Shown here: positions 23,301 to 38,300 of the stretch, one piece after another | Layout: each line of letters opens with the position of its first letter | Numbering within the stretch: the stretch's first letter is position 1 | Origin: Carposina sasakii | Taxonomy: Eukaryota > Arthropoda > Insecta > Lepidoptera > Carposinidae | DNA length: 64,000 nt | Assembly (NCBI GenBank): GCA_014607495.2 | Contig: CP053160.1 | Span: 10,540,001-10,604,000, forward strand | Direction: 5' to 3' | The notes under the pieces: generated by a model | What the model saw: the letters and a program-made list of their open reading frames with translations, nothing else | What the model was told of the DNA's origin: nothing | Database searches by the model: none | Made by a program: the position numbers and the translations under genes

Positions 23301-26300
23301 GATTGAGTGCTTTAATGCTTATATCGAGATAATGGAAAATACAATTTCGAAGAATCCCAAAATGCTGTGGAATTACGTAAAAAGTTAAACGCGTGGCTCT
23401 TTGTTTCCAGCATCTATGACTAAACGACAAAACTGCAAATAGTGGGGAGGAGATTTGTGAGTTATTCTTATCCTTTTTTCAATCGACCTTCTTGCAAGCC
23501 AATGGCGATCAATATCGACCCCACAATTCCTCACTGCGACTCTTATGTTATTGATCCCAGTTCTATCAAGATAGGCGATATCGAGGTTTCATTTGAAGAC
23601 CTTGAGAAGTCTTTATTATCTCTTGATACTCACAAATTGGCTGGACCAGATAATTTACATCCGATATTCATTGTCAATTGCGCTCATAGCCTCACCCTAC
23701 CACCGGGTTTATTATTCAAAAGATAGACATATGGAAATCCGCGTTTGTGACATCGATTCATAAAAAGGGTTCGAAAACAAAAGTTGAAAACTATCGTCCC
23801 ATATCCAAGCTATGTATTTTTTCAAAGGTTCTCGAGAAAATCGTATATGACCAAACATATTCCGCTCTCAAGCAAGTGTTCTCGGAAGAGCAGCATGGTT
23901 TTCTTAGGGCACGATCAACTACTTCTAACTTGTTGCTAGCCAGTGACTTTATCACTCAGGAAATGGCTAGGGGTCGTCAAGTTGACAGTATCTACACAGA
24001 CTACACCAAGGCTTTTGATCGCATTGATCACCTAATCTGCTAAAGAAGCTTCAGCTGGCGGGAGTACATGGATCGTTGCTAAGATGGTTCTGGTCCTACA
24101 TAAGAAATCGAAATCAAGCTATTGTACTTGATGGTTTTAAGTCAGCATGGATTGTTGTTTCGTCAGGAGTTCCGCAAGGCTCCCTATTAGGACCCCTATT
24201 ATTCATAATTTTTATAAATGACAGGTAGTTGCTTTAAACATGCTAAGTTTTATCTATATGCAGATGATATGAAGATCCTTATGCCTGTCAACGATCAGAG
24301 GGACTGTGCTCATCTTCAGCGAGACCTCTCGTCCCTCACTGACTATTGCGCAAGTTATAAACTGGTCATGAACGTTTCAATATGTTTTGTTTTAACTTTT
24401 CCCGAAAGCGTTTGCCGGTGGTAGCCAGATACTTTCTTATGAACCACGAATTGTCGCGAGTGAAACATATGAGGGACTTGGGTGTTGTGCTGGACACCAA
24501 ATTCTTGTAAGATGCTCATATTAATTCAATAGTTAACAAAGCCTACATGAGTCTGGGTCTCGTGATGAGGGTCATGATGTGATGGGGACAAGTGATGAGA
24601 TCAAAACAATAAAAATACTCTATTGCGCTTATGTTATTAGCGTGCTTGAATACAGCTCCCAAGTCTGGAACCCGCAGTACAATTGCTATGTTGATAGAAC
24701 CGAAAGGATTCAGCGTAAGTTCGCTAGATTCCTTCAGTATAAGGCTCATACACGTGATGAGGATTATGCTGGACGGTGTAGGCGCTTTCATCTGCTGTCT
24801 CTTGCCTATATTGCTGATGTAACCTTTGATGTAACCTATCAAAATTATAAACGGTGGTATTGACTGTTCAGAGCTGCTGACTAAGATTTCCTTTCGTGCT
24901 CCCTTATTCTATTCCAGATATACACCTATTCTGGCAATTTCAACCGCCAAAACGAAATACCATCAAAATTGTTACTTTTTGCGAGCGCCTAATGCAATAA
25001 ATAGGCTTGTTAAGGAACATAATTTTGACGTATTCAATGATGGCCATAGGATTCTGGGCAACAAACTGAGCGCCGAGTTTTTCGGTTCTCAGGCTCCGAC
25101 TCGGACACCATAATGTAACCTAATCTAATATTATAGCATAGTTGAACATAATGAATAAGTCCATGGTTTATCTTATTTGTTTAATGCTTACCTATTGCTA
25201 TTTGCCTTTTGCTTTTGTATACGTAAGTTTATGCCGTATTTTAATGTAATGTAAATTAGCCCTGTTCTACCTATCTGTACACATAAGTGATTAGGCTGTA
25301 TGTTTTCCAAATAAAATAAAATAAAAATGTTTTAATTGTCTTTTTTGAATAGCTCTGCGTTTATGTATATTTTTTACCCGACTGCGTCAGAGGGAGGAAT
25401 ATTTTTTTCGAATGTATTTATGTATATTTTTTGCACGCTGTAGACTATACGGCTATACGGCTTTTGGCATTTGAACTTGGGATGTGATATTGCATTCGTC
25501 TTAAGTCGCGAGAGTGATACTGGGTATAGGAAGGCTAGGTACTTACATAGAATTTTGTCGCAATCGAGTACATATTGGTACAATATTAATAGTAATATTG
25601 CGGTTATTTCACGTTTTGATTCAATTTGCGATTTCCCTATAATTTTTTTTATTTACCATTACAAATTTAATTACGACATGGAGGGTAGTTGAGAATGTAT
25701 TGTAACGCGCCTACTTCTTTCACAGGAGGCGTTATCTCTACACGTCCGCCTCCACGCCGGCGACCGCACGTGTGTGACGGACCTGTGTGCCCTCACCGCC
25801 GCGCTGCAGCCCGGCCTTGTGCCGCACAGTGAGTACCTTTTTACCCGACTGCATCAAACAGAGGGTTATCTTTTTGAGGGTTGTATGTATATTTCATTGG
25901 CACGCTCTAGTAGCATATACTGATGACGTTGAACTCCTTACTTTAAATTGTAACTTATGTAAAATTATATTTTTGCAGTTGCTGATCAACCAATCCAGAT
26001 CATATCTTCGAATCCAAACAATGTAGTACATACTCAAGTTATAGCCACGGTAAGTGATATTCGTAGACTGTTGCAGTACTTAAGGTTGTGGTTTGCTTGA
26101 TGATTTTGATTTTGAATAAAAGACGTGTTAACGATGAGGTGTGTATTTTGCAACTAAAAAACGTTTTACTTTTACATCGATACATAGTAAACCTAACATA
26201 CCGCCTACCAAAGGACTATTAGTCCTTTAAAAAACAATGTAAAAAAAAACAAGTACAAAATTGTTATTAATTAATAACCTTTAACATTACGAGTATGTCT

Positions 26301-29300
26301 GTTAAGCAGTCATGCATGAGAATTACTAAAGTACATAAGGTTAACAAATAACTAAAGAAAATAACAATAGTAAAAGTTTCATACTTAAAAGTTATTATAG
26401 TTCTATACATCAATTTCTATAGGTAAATGACATAACTTAGTAACACATCTTTTCACTGTATTGTCTCCACTTTTTACACTATACACTCTTGTAAAACCAT
26501 CCAACCCTGGGTGTTTATCTATTATTCGACCTAAAGCCCATTTACCGGGTGGCAAGTTCTCATTTTTTATCAGCACTAGTTCTCCCTTTCTAAATTCCAT
26601 TTCGTTCTTCAACCACTTGGGTCGTTGTTGTAGTCTGGATAGAAACTCCTGTTGCCATTTATTCCAAAAATCTCTAAGTAATTTTTGTGTATGTTGCCAT
26701 CTAGATAAATAATTAGTGTTAATGTTCTTCATGTCTGGGGCAGGTATGATGATTGGTGCTTCTCCAATTAAAAAATGTCCTGGAGTTAGGGGGTCTAGGT
26801 TTTCTACATCTGTATCATCTATTGGACTTAGTGGACGTGAGTTAAGACATGCTTCGACTTGACAAAGTACTGTGGTAAATTCTTCAAATGTTAAGTGATT
26901 AGTTAAAATTCTTTTCAAGTGGTGTTTCATGGATTTCACGCCAGCTTCCCAAAGGCCTCCAAAATTTGGGCTGTAGGCCGGTATAAAATGCCACTGAGTT
27001 CCATCATCAGCCAGTGATAGAGCAATTGTGTCTGAGAATTGTAAGTTAGCTTCACGCCATGCTGTCTGTAATTCTTTATCTGCGCCAACAAAATTTCTAC
27101 CCTGATCGCTCCAAAGATGAGTGCATTTTCCCCTTCTATCAGTAAACCTTCTAAATGCTCCTATGAACGCTTCAGATGTCATATCTCCAACCAATTCTAG
27201 ATGCACCGCTTTCGTACACATACATATAAATATAGATACGTACGCCTTATGTGTTTTAGACCCTTTTCCTCTCGACCAAAGAATTTGGAATGGGCCAGCA
27301 AAGTCCACGCCACTGTGTACAAATGCACGAGCTGGTGTAACTCGCACCTTCGGAAGATCTCCCATTATCTGCGTCCTTGCTTTAGCATTGTGTCTGGCGC
27401 ATATTAAACATTTACGCACATGTGATTTTACAAGTCCCTTAGCTCGTATAATCCAGTATTTAGACCTAATGTATGACATCATAAGTTGAACCCCTCCATG
27501 GAGAGTTTCCATGTGAGCTTCTTTTATTATTAAAGTAACCAGTTTGTTTTTATTTCCCAAAATTATAGGATGCTTCCTCATTTCATCTATGTCTGCTTGT
27601 CTTAATCTTCCGCCTACCCTGATTATATTTGCCTCGTCTAAGGGTTCAATGATCTTAAGTTGCTTTTATTCTTTACTTGTTTTTTGTTCTTCAGATCATT
27701 AATCTCTTCTACAAATTCTTCCCTTTGAATAATTTTCACGCATTTAATCAATGCGTTTTCCATTTCCTCTGGTGTCAGGGCAGAATCAATATCTTGTAAA
27801 TACCTATATTTTAAAAATCTTATGCAGTATGTTATTGTTTTCAGTAATTGTTTCAGGGTATCAAAGTCGTCAAATTGTATAGATAGTGATGTTTCTTTGT
27901 TTTCTATTTTCATGTTTGTGTATATAACTTCTCCTTTGCTTTCTAAATTAGTCTGTATATATTGTGGTGTTTTATAATTAATTTCATGTTCTCTTAACCA
28001 TTTAGGTCCTGTCCACCATAAGTCAAATCTCTTCAATTCTGATAGCATCATGCCTCTAGATGCTACATCAGCAGGATTGTCTACTGAGTCTACGTGGTAC
28101 CATCTGCGAGCAACTAAATTATCTACAATTTCGACCACTCTGTTGGCGACAAAAGTTTTCCATTTGTTCGAGTCACCACACAGCCACGAGAGTACTATGG
28201 TGGAATCTGTCCATGCATACATTTGTGAGGATGCTATTCTCATTGCTTGTCCTATTTGTTTCAGTAATTTTGAGAGCAGCAAGGCGCCACATAGTTCAAG
28301 TCTGGGTAAGGATATTGTTTTCAATGGCGCTACTCTTGTTTTGGCGGCGATCAATGCCGTCTTGATTATATTATCAGAAGTTATAACTCTGATGTATACC
28401 ACTGCAGAGTAAGCTCGTATAGAAGCATCACAAAAGCCATGTATTTGTATTTGGTTCTTGTTAGCGTAGGAGGTAAGTAACCATCTGTTTATCTTTATTC
28501 CATTAATGTTTTCTAAATCAGATCTTATTTTCAGCCAATTGTCTGCTAACGACTGCTTAAGGGTTTCGTCCCACTCAACCCTTTCGGACCATAATTTCTG
28601 CATAAGAATCTTTGCGTTTATGATACATGGAGCAATCCATCCTAGCGGATCAAAAAGTTTTTGCATGTCAGATAGTATGTTTCTTTTTGTTATGTTGGTT
28701 GGACTAGATGTTAAATTAAGTTTATACTCGAATTGGTCAGTGCCCAAATTCCACAATACACCAAGTGCCTTTATTGTTCCATCAATGTTCAAATCTATGT
28801 GTGCGTTAGAAGATGTTTCTTCGGGTTCTAACGATTTCATAAATTCTATGCTGTTTGAAGACCATTTCTTCAATTCAAAGCCACCACTTTGTAATATTTC
28901 CTTTAATTGTTTACTAATTTCTATAGCTTGCTCAGTGTGGTCACAACCTGATATAAGATCGTCAACGTAGAAATCTTCTAGGATCATTTTTGCAGCTGCT
29001 GGATATCGATCACCTTCTTCATGAGCTAGTTGCCTCAATGTCTTGACAGCCAAGTAAGGAGCTGAGGCTGTTCCAAATGTTACTGTAAGTAAACGATAGT
29101 CTTTAACTTTATCATCAGCATTTTTTCTCCATAAGATTCTCTGGTAGTCGACGTGTTCTTTGGTAAGTAAAATCATTCTGTACATTTTTTGTATGTCGGC
29201 TACCATACATACAGCGTGCATTCTCCATCTCATAATAATGCTTCGTAAGTCGTCTTGTAGGACAGGACCAAGCAATAGTTCATTATTTAGCGAAATACCG

Positions 29301-32300
29301 TTGGTACCTTTACACGATGCGTCGAACACAACACGCGTTTTGGTGGTTTCTTTATCATCTCGAACAACAGCGTGATGAGGTAAGTATGTAGCCTTGTTTA
29401 ATATTTCTTCTTTAGGTACTTCTTCCATGTGACCCAACTGTAAGTATTCTTCAATTACCTTTTCGTATTCTTCTTTTAATTTAGGTTGCCTTTAAAATTT
29501 TCTTTCTAGTTGTAAAAGTCTATTCATTGCTATATCTCTTGTGTTTCCGTTAGGAGATTGTGGATTGTCTGTATTGAACGGTAGTGTAACTACAAATCGT
29601 CCCTCTTTATTTCTTGTGTATGTTTTATTGTAAATATCTTCGCATAGTTTTTCTTCTTTTGTATATATTCTGTTTGAACTTGTATCTAATTCCCAAAATG
29701 TCTGTAACATATCATCAATGTCTATTTGATGATGCATGACAAGAAATGAATTTACATCTATAGGTGATGATACCTCTCCAAACAAGATCCAACCCAGTGT
29801 TGTTTTCTGAGCGCATGGTGTGCCTGGGGGACCCTTGACTATGTCTGGTTGTACTCCTAGCAATAATGAACCTGGTGTATGAGCATATTCTCTTGACTGC
29901 CTAGCATTACAATATATGTCTGATTTCTTCTCGAGATATAGTATATTCGTCCTCGTTGATCCCACGCCAATCACGCTACCCCGCGCAGCGTGTCTCTGTA
30001 GTTTAAGAAGTTGAGCTGCTCTTTCAGTGATGAAACAAGCTTGCGATCCTTGATCTATTAGCGCTCTCAACACAATAGCATGTCCGTTTTCATTCTTCAC
30101 TGTTACCATTGCTGTAGCTAGGAGCGCCGTGCCTTGTTTACTGATGTGGCATGTTGCAATTGTGTTTTCACTGTCCTCTGGTATATTAGAGTGTGCTGAT
30201 ATCGTTGGTTGTATTGAGTTATCTGATTTTACCAACGTATCTATGATCTTTGACTCGTGTATAAGAGTATGATGTCGTTTTCGGCAAATGTGACATGATG
30301 TGGGTACACGACATTGGAATACTGAATGCCCTGCCAGTAGACAATTGTAACATAAATTGTTAGTCTTCACGTAATTGTTTCTCTCACTTGCACTCATCGT
30401 TGTGAATTGTTTACAGTGACTTAATGTATGATTTTCTTTGCATATTGCACAAGTCTTAATTTTCGTACCGGTGGTGGTTGTTGCATGAAATGACCGCTCT
30501 TTTATCATTTTTTCTTTTGCAGGTACTATGTTTGTAGGTGCAATAAGCTCAAGTGTACGAAATTTCGCTTCTAAAAATCTTTTCAGGTCTTCCCAAGATG
30601 GTAACAAATCTGAGTTTTCCTTATATGCTTGAGATTCCCACTCTTTATGTGACTCCGTGTCTAATTTTTGTATGACAAGAAATATGATAATTGGATCCCA
30701 GGAATCTGTCTTTACACTCAGATTGTGCAGGTTATTTATACACTCGGTAGTCGTATCAAGTAACAATTTTAATTGATTAGCTGTCTGTGTTGTTACCTTT
30801 TTTTGGTAAAATAACCGCTTCAAAATAGAAGAAACTATGAGACGTTTGTTACCATAACGGTGTTTCAGGCACTCCCACGCTTGTACATAACTATTTTCAG
30901 TAACTTGTATGTGTTTCAATAAAGATTCAGCTTCTCCGGCGACACTGGTTTTCAAGTAGTGCAATTTCTGTACGTTGCTAATGGCGGTGTTGTTATGCAC
31001 TAATGATGTAAATAGGTCCTGAAATGTTGGCCATTCTTCATATCGCCCAGTAAATGTAGGAAGTTGTATTCGCGGTAACATGACTTGTGAAAGCGGTCCA
31101 CGTTCGTTGACTACCGAACTATTGAGACTTGTATTCTGCTCGATACTAGGCTTGTTTATTTTTAGTAATATGTCATTTAAGTCGCTTAACATTCCCAGAT
31201 ATAGGTCTTCTGTTTTAAAGTTGTCATCGTTCGCGAAATACGGTATTATACTACGATTTTCCCTCGGGGTACATTTAACAAGTTCCGTGTTTGCCTTTTT
31301 GAAAGTATTCCAGTAGTCCTCTATGCATGTTATTCTTGCTTGAACATATCCCGTGGTGAATCTTTGCTTTGGACACTTTTTCAGGTTAACTTGTGTGTTT
31401 TGTAATACACGGGCCGTATCTTCCAATAAAAGAATAATTTCTTCCGGTTTAGCCATCTTTTTGTACGTAGTATAAGTATTTGTAGTTTTAAGTTGATATC
31501 ACTGATTTATTGTCACTTTTTCTAGGTTTAGTTACACTTTTCTAGTCTTTCGCACTGTTATTCCAAAGTTATAAAACCATAAAATTAGCTAAAACTGTGC
31601 ACAAAGTCTCAAAAATCCCATCTTCTTATCTCAGGAATGCGGTTCTATTGTATTGACGCTCGACGACGAACAATTCCTTAATTGCTTTAAGTAAGTTTCG
31701 ATTCGGCTCGATTATGGACCATATGTTGCAGTACTTAAGGTTGTGGTTTGCTTGATGATTTTGATTTTGAATAAAAGACGTGTTAACGATGAGGTGTGTA
31801 TTTTGCAACTAAAAAACGTTTTACTTTTACATCGATACATAGTAAACCTAACATAGACTAACTAGCCAATTGGAGCTGACATATAGACTTTTTACATTTA
31901 GACATTACATTTCGACGAAAAGCATAATTTAACCATTATTGTAACACGAAGAATTGACTTATTATAATATTTTTATGTAATACTCACTTCGTTACAAAAT
32001 GTTTACAGAATCACCACTTAACGACACCCCGACCTAAGGTTCACTTTTGTGGAGACTGCAGTAAAGGGTTCGCAGCGAAACACGGCTTACTAGCGCATCA
32101 TAGAAGGTAGGCTATTTTTTAAGCTATTTTTACACTAGTAGGTATTAAATGTTATGTCTATCCTGTTTTATTTAAACACTTGTTTCTTGTAGTCCAACAA
32201 TTAGACATTAAATATTGCTAAAGGTTAGATAGGTCTATTCCAAGGATAAAGTAGATGCTGTCTCTACCATGATAAAGTTTATGGTGTATTGAATTTATGC

Positions 32301-35300
32301 TGGTGAAAACTGGTGTTTACAGTTAACACGTTTTACAAATGTTATTTGAAAGCGGAATCGTATGGAATATCTATTAAAATAGAGACTATTTACTCAGTAA
32401 TGATGATTATAAAGATTAAGGAATACATAATTCCCGATGGACGCATATTTTCCTACAGGCATCCAGAGGGCAGTTGTACACTAAGAACTCATGTTTGCGG
32501 TCAATGCGGGAAGGCATTCTTTCAGAAAAATCACCTCATGTTACATCAGCGGCAACATATGGACCTACCCCCTAGATCGGTAAGGCAGTGATATATTCTA
32601 ACATTTAGAAATATACTATGTAACACTTGCATTTTATTCACTACTGTGTCAGAATTTACCAAGCTATTTAGCCTTAATAAACTAGTTTCTGTAATGTAGT
32701 ATTGTCCTTGAAATAATGGGCAGATCTTTTTATGATAGTGAGCATCGGTTGAATGCAGGCCGCTTCCGACCGTTCGGAATGGAGGTTGTCGGGGGAGGCC
32801 ATTGTTCAACCAGCAGTGGACTACTCATGCTTGAGACTGAATTAATGATGAAGGAGCCGACACGTGGAACCTGACGGTGGAGCTGGCTCACCGATTGCAT
32901 GTCACTCAGAGAGCTATGGAAATGTCAATGCTTGGAATCTTGCTAATATACAAAGTCCGAAACGAGTTTATCCGGCAGAAGACCAAAGTGACAGACATAG
33001 TCTCGAAATGTAGCAGACTGAAGTAGCAGTGGGCCGGCCACATCTGTCGTAGAACCGACGGTGGAGTAAACGGGTTCTCGAATGGAGACCGCGCCTCGTC
33101 AAGCGTAACGTTGGGCGCCCTCCGGCCAGATGGACCGATGACTTAAAGAGGACGGCTGGTAGTGACTGGATGGCAAAAACGGGAGATCGAGCCATGTGGC
33201 GTACACTGGGGGAGGCCTACGTCCAGCAGTGGACTGCAATAGGCTGACGATGACGATTACGAATGATTAAGAATGAGCATGATCTTCATTTCAGCCATTT
33301 AAGTCCATTGCTGAACATATATCTCTCCCCACCTAACAAAATTTTATCTATTTCTTCACATAAACCTAACTTCTAACCAATTTATGTACTCGCCATAAAA
33401 TTATTATACAACACTTATTACAGAGTCAAGCGCAACAACAAGCGAACCAACAACAACAGGCAGCGCAACAAGCGGCGCAGCAAGTGCAACAACAGGTGCA
33501 ACAACAAGTGCAACAACAGGTGCAGCAAGTGCAGCAACAGATACAGCAACACCAGATCGAGATCGATGCGCAAGATCATGCGCAGCCCACGCATATACAA
33601 GTCGTAAGTCGTTCATAATAATATACTATATTATATTCTTGACTATATTATAGTTTGTCTCAAATGTTGGATCACATGAGAAAGGTAGCTGGAACGCTAG
33701 TTCGCGACGAAATCTTACGATAGCATTCACTTCGCTTTGGGAAATGATGATAAGTGACAGAAAAGGATAGATTGACGAATAAGCGGAAGTGGCAGGTGTG
33801 GTGATGTGGTCCAACCTATAAGAGTCACAAAATTATGTTGGCACAACATCTATTTTGTGAAGAGTTCGTGAAACGCTGTCGTAAAACTAGCGTTTCAGTG
33901 CGTAAAAATGGTCTTGCAGAGGCCTTTGTTCTAATAAGGAATTTTTTTGAAAGTTTTTGTCAAGCTTAGGTTTCCATTCAGTATTCTATATCTATAATTT
34001 ATTTTGCTATAACTAATCATCATTTTCCTACCCTTATCCCTTATTTGCGGGGTCGGCGCAATATTGTTTCTTTAGAAACCATTTGTTTTACGGCCGGCTG
34101 CCTGCCTGACGCTAATCCTCCTCGGATATCTACATTCATCAATCATCTATACATATAATAAAAATGAAACGGATCGCTGTCTGTACATGGAAGGTATATG
34201 AGAAAAAATATTATAGGAGACCTTTATCAACGCAATAGTACCCAGAACAATGATTTTTGGAATTTTTGTCGGTTTGTCTGTGCGTTTGTGCACGCTAATC
34301 TCAGAAACGACTGAACCGATTTCGATGCAGTTATCAGTAATATATTGTGACAGGTCCCACTTAACATATATAGGCTACTTTTTATCCAGGGAAAATATTT
34401 TTATCCCGGATAATTTCGATATTTTGTTTATTCTGTAGTCCTTCATAATTTCAGTGATCTGGTAGTGTGTTATGTTGTCTTCATTTTTGTTGTTATACTA
34501 AAATGTTATAACATCGGGAAATCATGCCTCCCTAGCTTTTACGTTTATTATTTTTCATTGCTTCTTCAGTATTATTTACTTAATATGTGTAACTTACATC
34601 TTCAGGTGACGAACCGCTCGGGCCACGTGATAGGTAACCAGATCGTGATGGGTCAGGTGGCGGGACGGCGGCTGGTCGGTTCGCAGTTACACATTATAGG
34701 TCGTGACGGGAAGGCGCTAACCGCTCTGCCTAAACATACGAGGCAGCATACTAGGTGAGTTTCATACTAATGAAGTGTTGGTTTTTCTTGGGCACCATAC
34801 ATTTATTACGTAACTTATGTCGCAATTATGAGTTATCAGATCCGAGGATCAGTGGAGGGTGTAGGGCCCGGTGGTGGGCGCACCCATAGTGAATGTTTGA
34901 ACTTCCGAATTGTAACGCCTAATACAATTTCATTTATTAACTTATTTTTAACCCCCTCCCCCCGTTATAAGAAAAATATAAGGATAAGCCGACCCCTTTG
35001 TCAGAAAAATAAGACGTGGTCGACCCCCTAAATTGTCTCACGTAATAAATGAATGTTGCCCTGTCTGTTTTGTAATTTTTAGGGTTTCGTAACGTTGCTA
35101 AGTGACTAAAAATATAACTTTTATAGATTCCATGCCATCTATGCCACGTCTGTCTTTTTGTCTGTTCGTCCGTATTTCACAGACATTTTATTACGAAACT
35201 GAAAAATACCCACCTAAACTAGGTAAATGTAGATAAATAAATAAACTCATGAATGTTCATACAATCTTGAAAAACAAACACTTTCATAACTTCCCACTTA

Positions 35301-38300
35301 ACATACCCATTCTGTTACATCTTTATATATAAAAATCTTCTGTTCGTGTGTTTGTAATGGATTTCCCTCTAAACGGCTGGACAGATTTTGATGAAATTTT
35401 TTGCGTGTGTTCAAGTAGGTTCGAGGATGGTTTAGATTCACAATTCGGTCAACTGAATAATGTTTTTGAACTCCGTCCGCGTGGACTGCAGAAAAAACAA
35501 AATATCGTTGACCGAATTGTGAATCTAAACATTTCTCGAACCCACATGAATACACACAATTTTTTTGACGTGAAACGTCTTTAAAATCGCGCCGACACAT
35601 ACGGGTACCAGGTTTAAAAACTGGACCGTAACGAAAAGGTCTATATCATCGTACCTTAATAATTAAAAAACTATTGGTCTTAGAAACAAAAATGTGGTGT
35701 AAATATTTCACTTATATAGTCAGCTCGCTGTTATGACATTGAGTTCGTGTCGGGGTCAAGCGGGGGGGCGGGGGAGGGATACTGCGATAACTGTGCGAAA
35801 CCGGCGCTCGCGCTTGTTTCTATTCAGTGTAACTCGTGACTCCGACTTTATAGCGTGGTGATTCTTTCGTGTGTTTGTCAAGTTTATTTAAACCGATTGA
35901 TTTATACAAAAATAAGTGTAATTTGGACAGTATTTATATCTATACTAATATTATAAAGCTGAAGAGTTTGTTTGTTTGTTTGTTTGAACGCGCTAATCTC
36001 AGGAACTACTGGTCTGATTTGAAAAATTCTTTCAGTGTTAGATAACCCATTTACCAAGGAAGGCTACAGTCTATACAACAACCTGCCCGGCTTCGCACGG
36101 GTACAACGCCCCCTCACGCGGACGAAGTCGTGGGCGGCTGCTATTTAAAATAACCAGAAAGTGACAATAAATATATAAACATTTGCTATGTATTTTATGT
36201 TTCTATTACGTACCTGTTCTTTTTTTATTAAAATACTTAAAACAGCGTCCATCTTGTTTTCATTTCAATCTTTTACTTTAAAAGCGATTCGCTAACATAG
36301 ACGTTTCTCGTTAAAACCAACGGCCGTGTGCCCCGACACAGCCCCACCCGCTTTTTTTTATTTACATCGGTCCAGCTGTTTAGAAGGAGTTCAATCACAA
36401 ACACACTAACAGAAGATTTGTATTGTTGTTGATGTTAAAGTAACTTTCACATACGATCTGACAGACTGCGCTGTAGTCGCTGTGTCGATTTCTCACAAGG
36501 ATAATAGTTTAATTAATATTAATAGTTCAATTAGACAATGTTTTTATTACGGTCCATATTGTTACAGCTTATTTCAGAAAGTTTGCATTTAAGGCGTGGG
36601 ACAGGACAACGTCAGTCGGGTCCGCTAGTATAATAGAAAGTTTAGTTTAGGTCTAAAAATTTTCTAAATTAATTTTAAAAAACATAATTAGGTACTTACT
36701 TTTATTTATTAGTCTCACTGGGGCATCAAAAAAAGAAACAGCTTAACTCAGTATACTGATTTTTCTCGGTATTTTGAAGACAGGAACTATAAAAATCTAT
36801 AACAATCATTATCAATCAATCATCTTGCAGAGGTGATTATTTATTACAGAGAGCACGCCTTTGTATAATAATAATAATATTCACACTTCACAACACATTA
36901 ACTTTGTCCCACATTAAGATCCATAAGGTCTTGTATCGTGGGTACTAAGCAACGGTATATTAATACACAAATAAGTATAGAAATATCCATGACTCTGAAA
37001 CAAACATCAATATTCATCATATCAGGACCTATGGCGCTGCAGGCAGGGCCACTACCTACTACACCAATCGGCTGTCAAATTTCTTTTGCAAAGGACAATG
37101 GCAGCGTACTATGGGAACGGTGTACAGGCATATAATTTTCATGTTCGGCAATGAGATTTACACATTTAGTACATAATATTATTGTGAATAACTACTTAAA
37201 TTACCAGAATTTTAGAAGTTAGGGTTAAAAAGTTATTCTTGAAATTCGATCATGTTTTAAGGTTATAATTTTATTTGGCAGTTGACTGTCACGGGCGGTA
37301 ACTGACCGTGTACTGTGGTCTTTACTGTGGTGTACCCCCACAAATTACTTTACTCTATGTCTTAATCCATCGAATGTAGTTATAAAAAAAATGTTTTGCT
37401 ATGTCTTATTTATAGATTGTAGAAGATAGGTTTCGAAACTTCTGCAATTATTGAGAAAGACGTGCTTGTGCTTAGATATTTAAAACACATAGGTACCTAA
37501 CTTATCTAATAGTACCTACCTAATGCCTAAAACATGATGCACTTACTAGGTACCTACTCTTACACCAGGTAGGTATACATTAAATAGGTGAGAACCTATT
37601 AATATAGTGTATGCTGCCTACATTCAGCATAGTAGTGCCAGGTGTATTTTACATGAGCTTGAGTAAAGCCTTGTTTACACATAGAGAAGTGCTGGTGCAG
37701 GCTCAGATAAGTTTTTATCTGAGGCGCACATACGAATAAGTTGCACATACAAGCCAAGATTGTGTCTATTTATCTATCTGTATCAAGTAAATAAATAACT
37801 GTAGAAATAAAACGATGATTGGGTATGGGTATATTGTATTTTCTAAAAATCTTAACAATTACTACTTCATGTAATGAGCATAATTTGGTACAAGCCTGTA
37901 TGCTCGCCATGTAGAATAAAGTCATCTTACGGGTGCTTTAGTCGTCCGATACGAACGCGCCCTAAGGCACCCGTAAGATGACTTCATCTAAAAATGGAGC
38001 AGGTCTAGTCATGCCTTCATGGCGAGCATATCCCAAATACCAAATTATGCTCATTACATGTGAGCAGCACCCAATTGTTCGTAGCCCCACAATGCAGTTG
38101 CAACAGTAACTTATTATGCCTTTACGTCCATTTACATTTCTTTCAATTACTAGGAAAACGAAATAGGTTTTTCCTGATGAATGTCGAGACTTTAATTTTG
38201 CTCGAATCAACATAGGATTCACACCTTGTATTCTTTGAGTAGTTATATGTTCCCGGCACAGAAGTGCTGTTAGTGCAAAACTACCTCGATGCAGATTTCT

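Larger units (their letters stand above)
26069..31853 (-). mobile_element. BEL/Pao LTR retrotransposon, antisense in intron 11
   Basis: Two 130-bp LTRs at 26069-26198 and 31724-31853 are identical base for base; in element orientation they read TGTTAGG...GCAACA. A 5-bp target duplication TAGAC sits at 26064-26068 and 31854-31858, the size usual for BEL/Pao. A primer-site candidate (TGGTCCATAATCGAGCC, minus strand, 31721-31705) begins two bases inside the 5' LTR; I could not name the tRNA. Gag-protease, RT-RNase H and integrase follow on the minus strand. The reading frame is broken by one in-frame stop and one frameshift, although the LTRs imply a very recent insertion. Confidence 0.92.

Noticed and set aside
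27121..29375. Plus-strand frames of 70-154 codons inside the BEL element
   Set aside because: Shadows of the minus-strand pol; no domain recognised.
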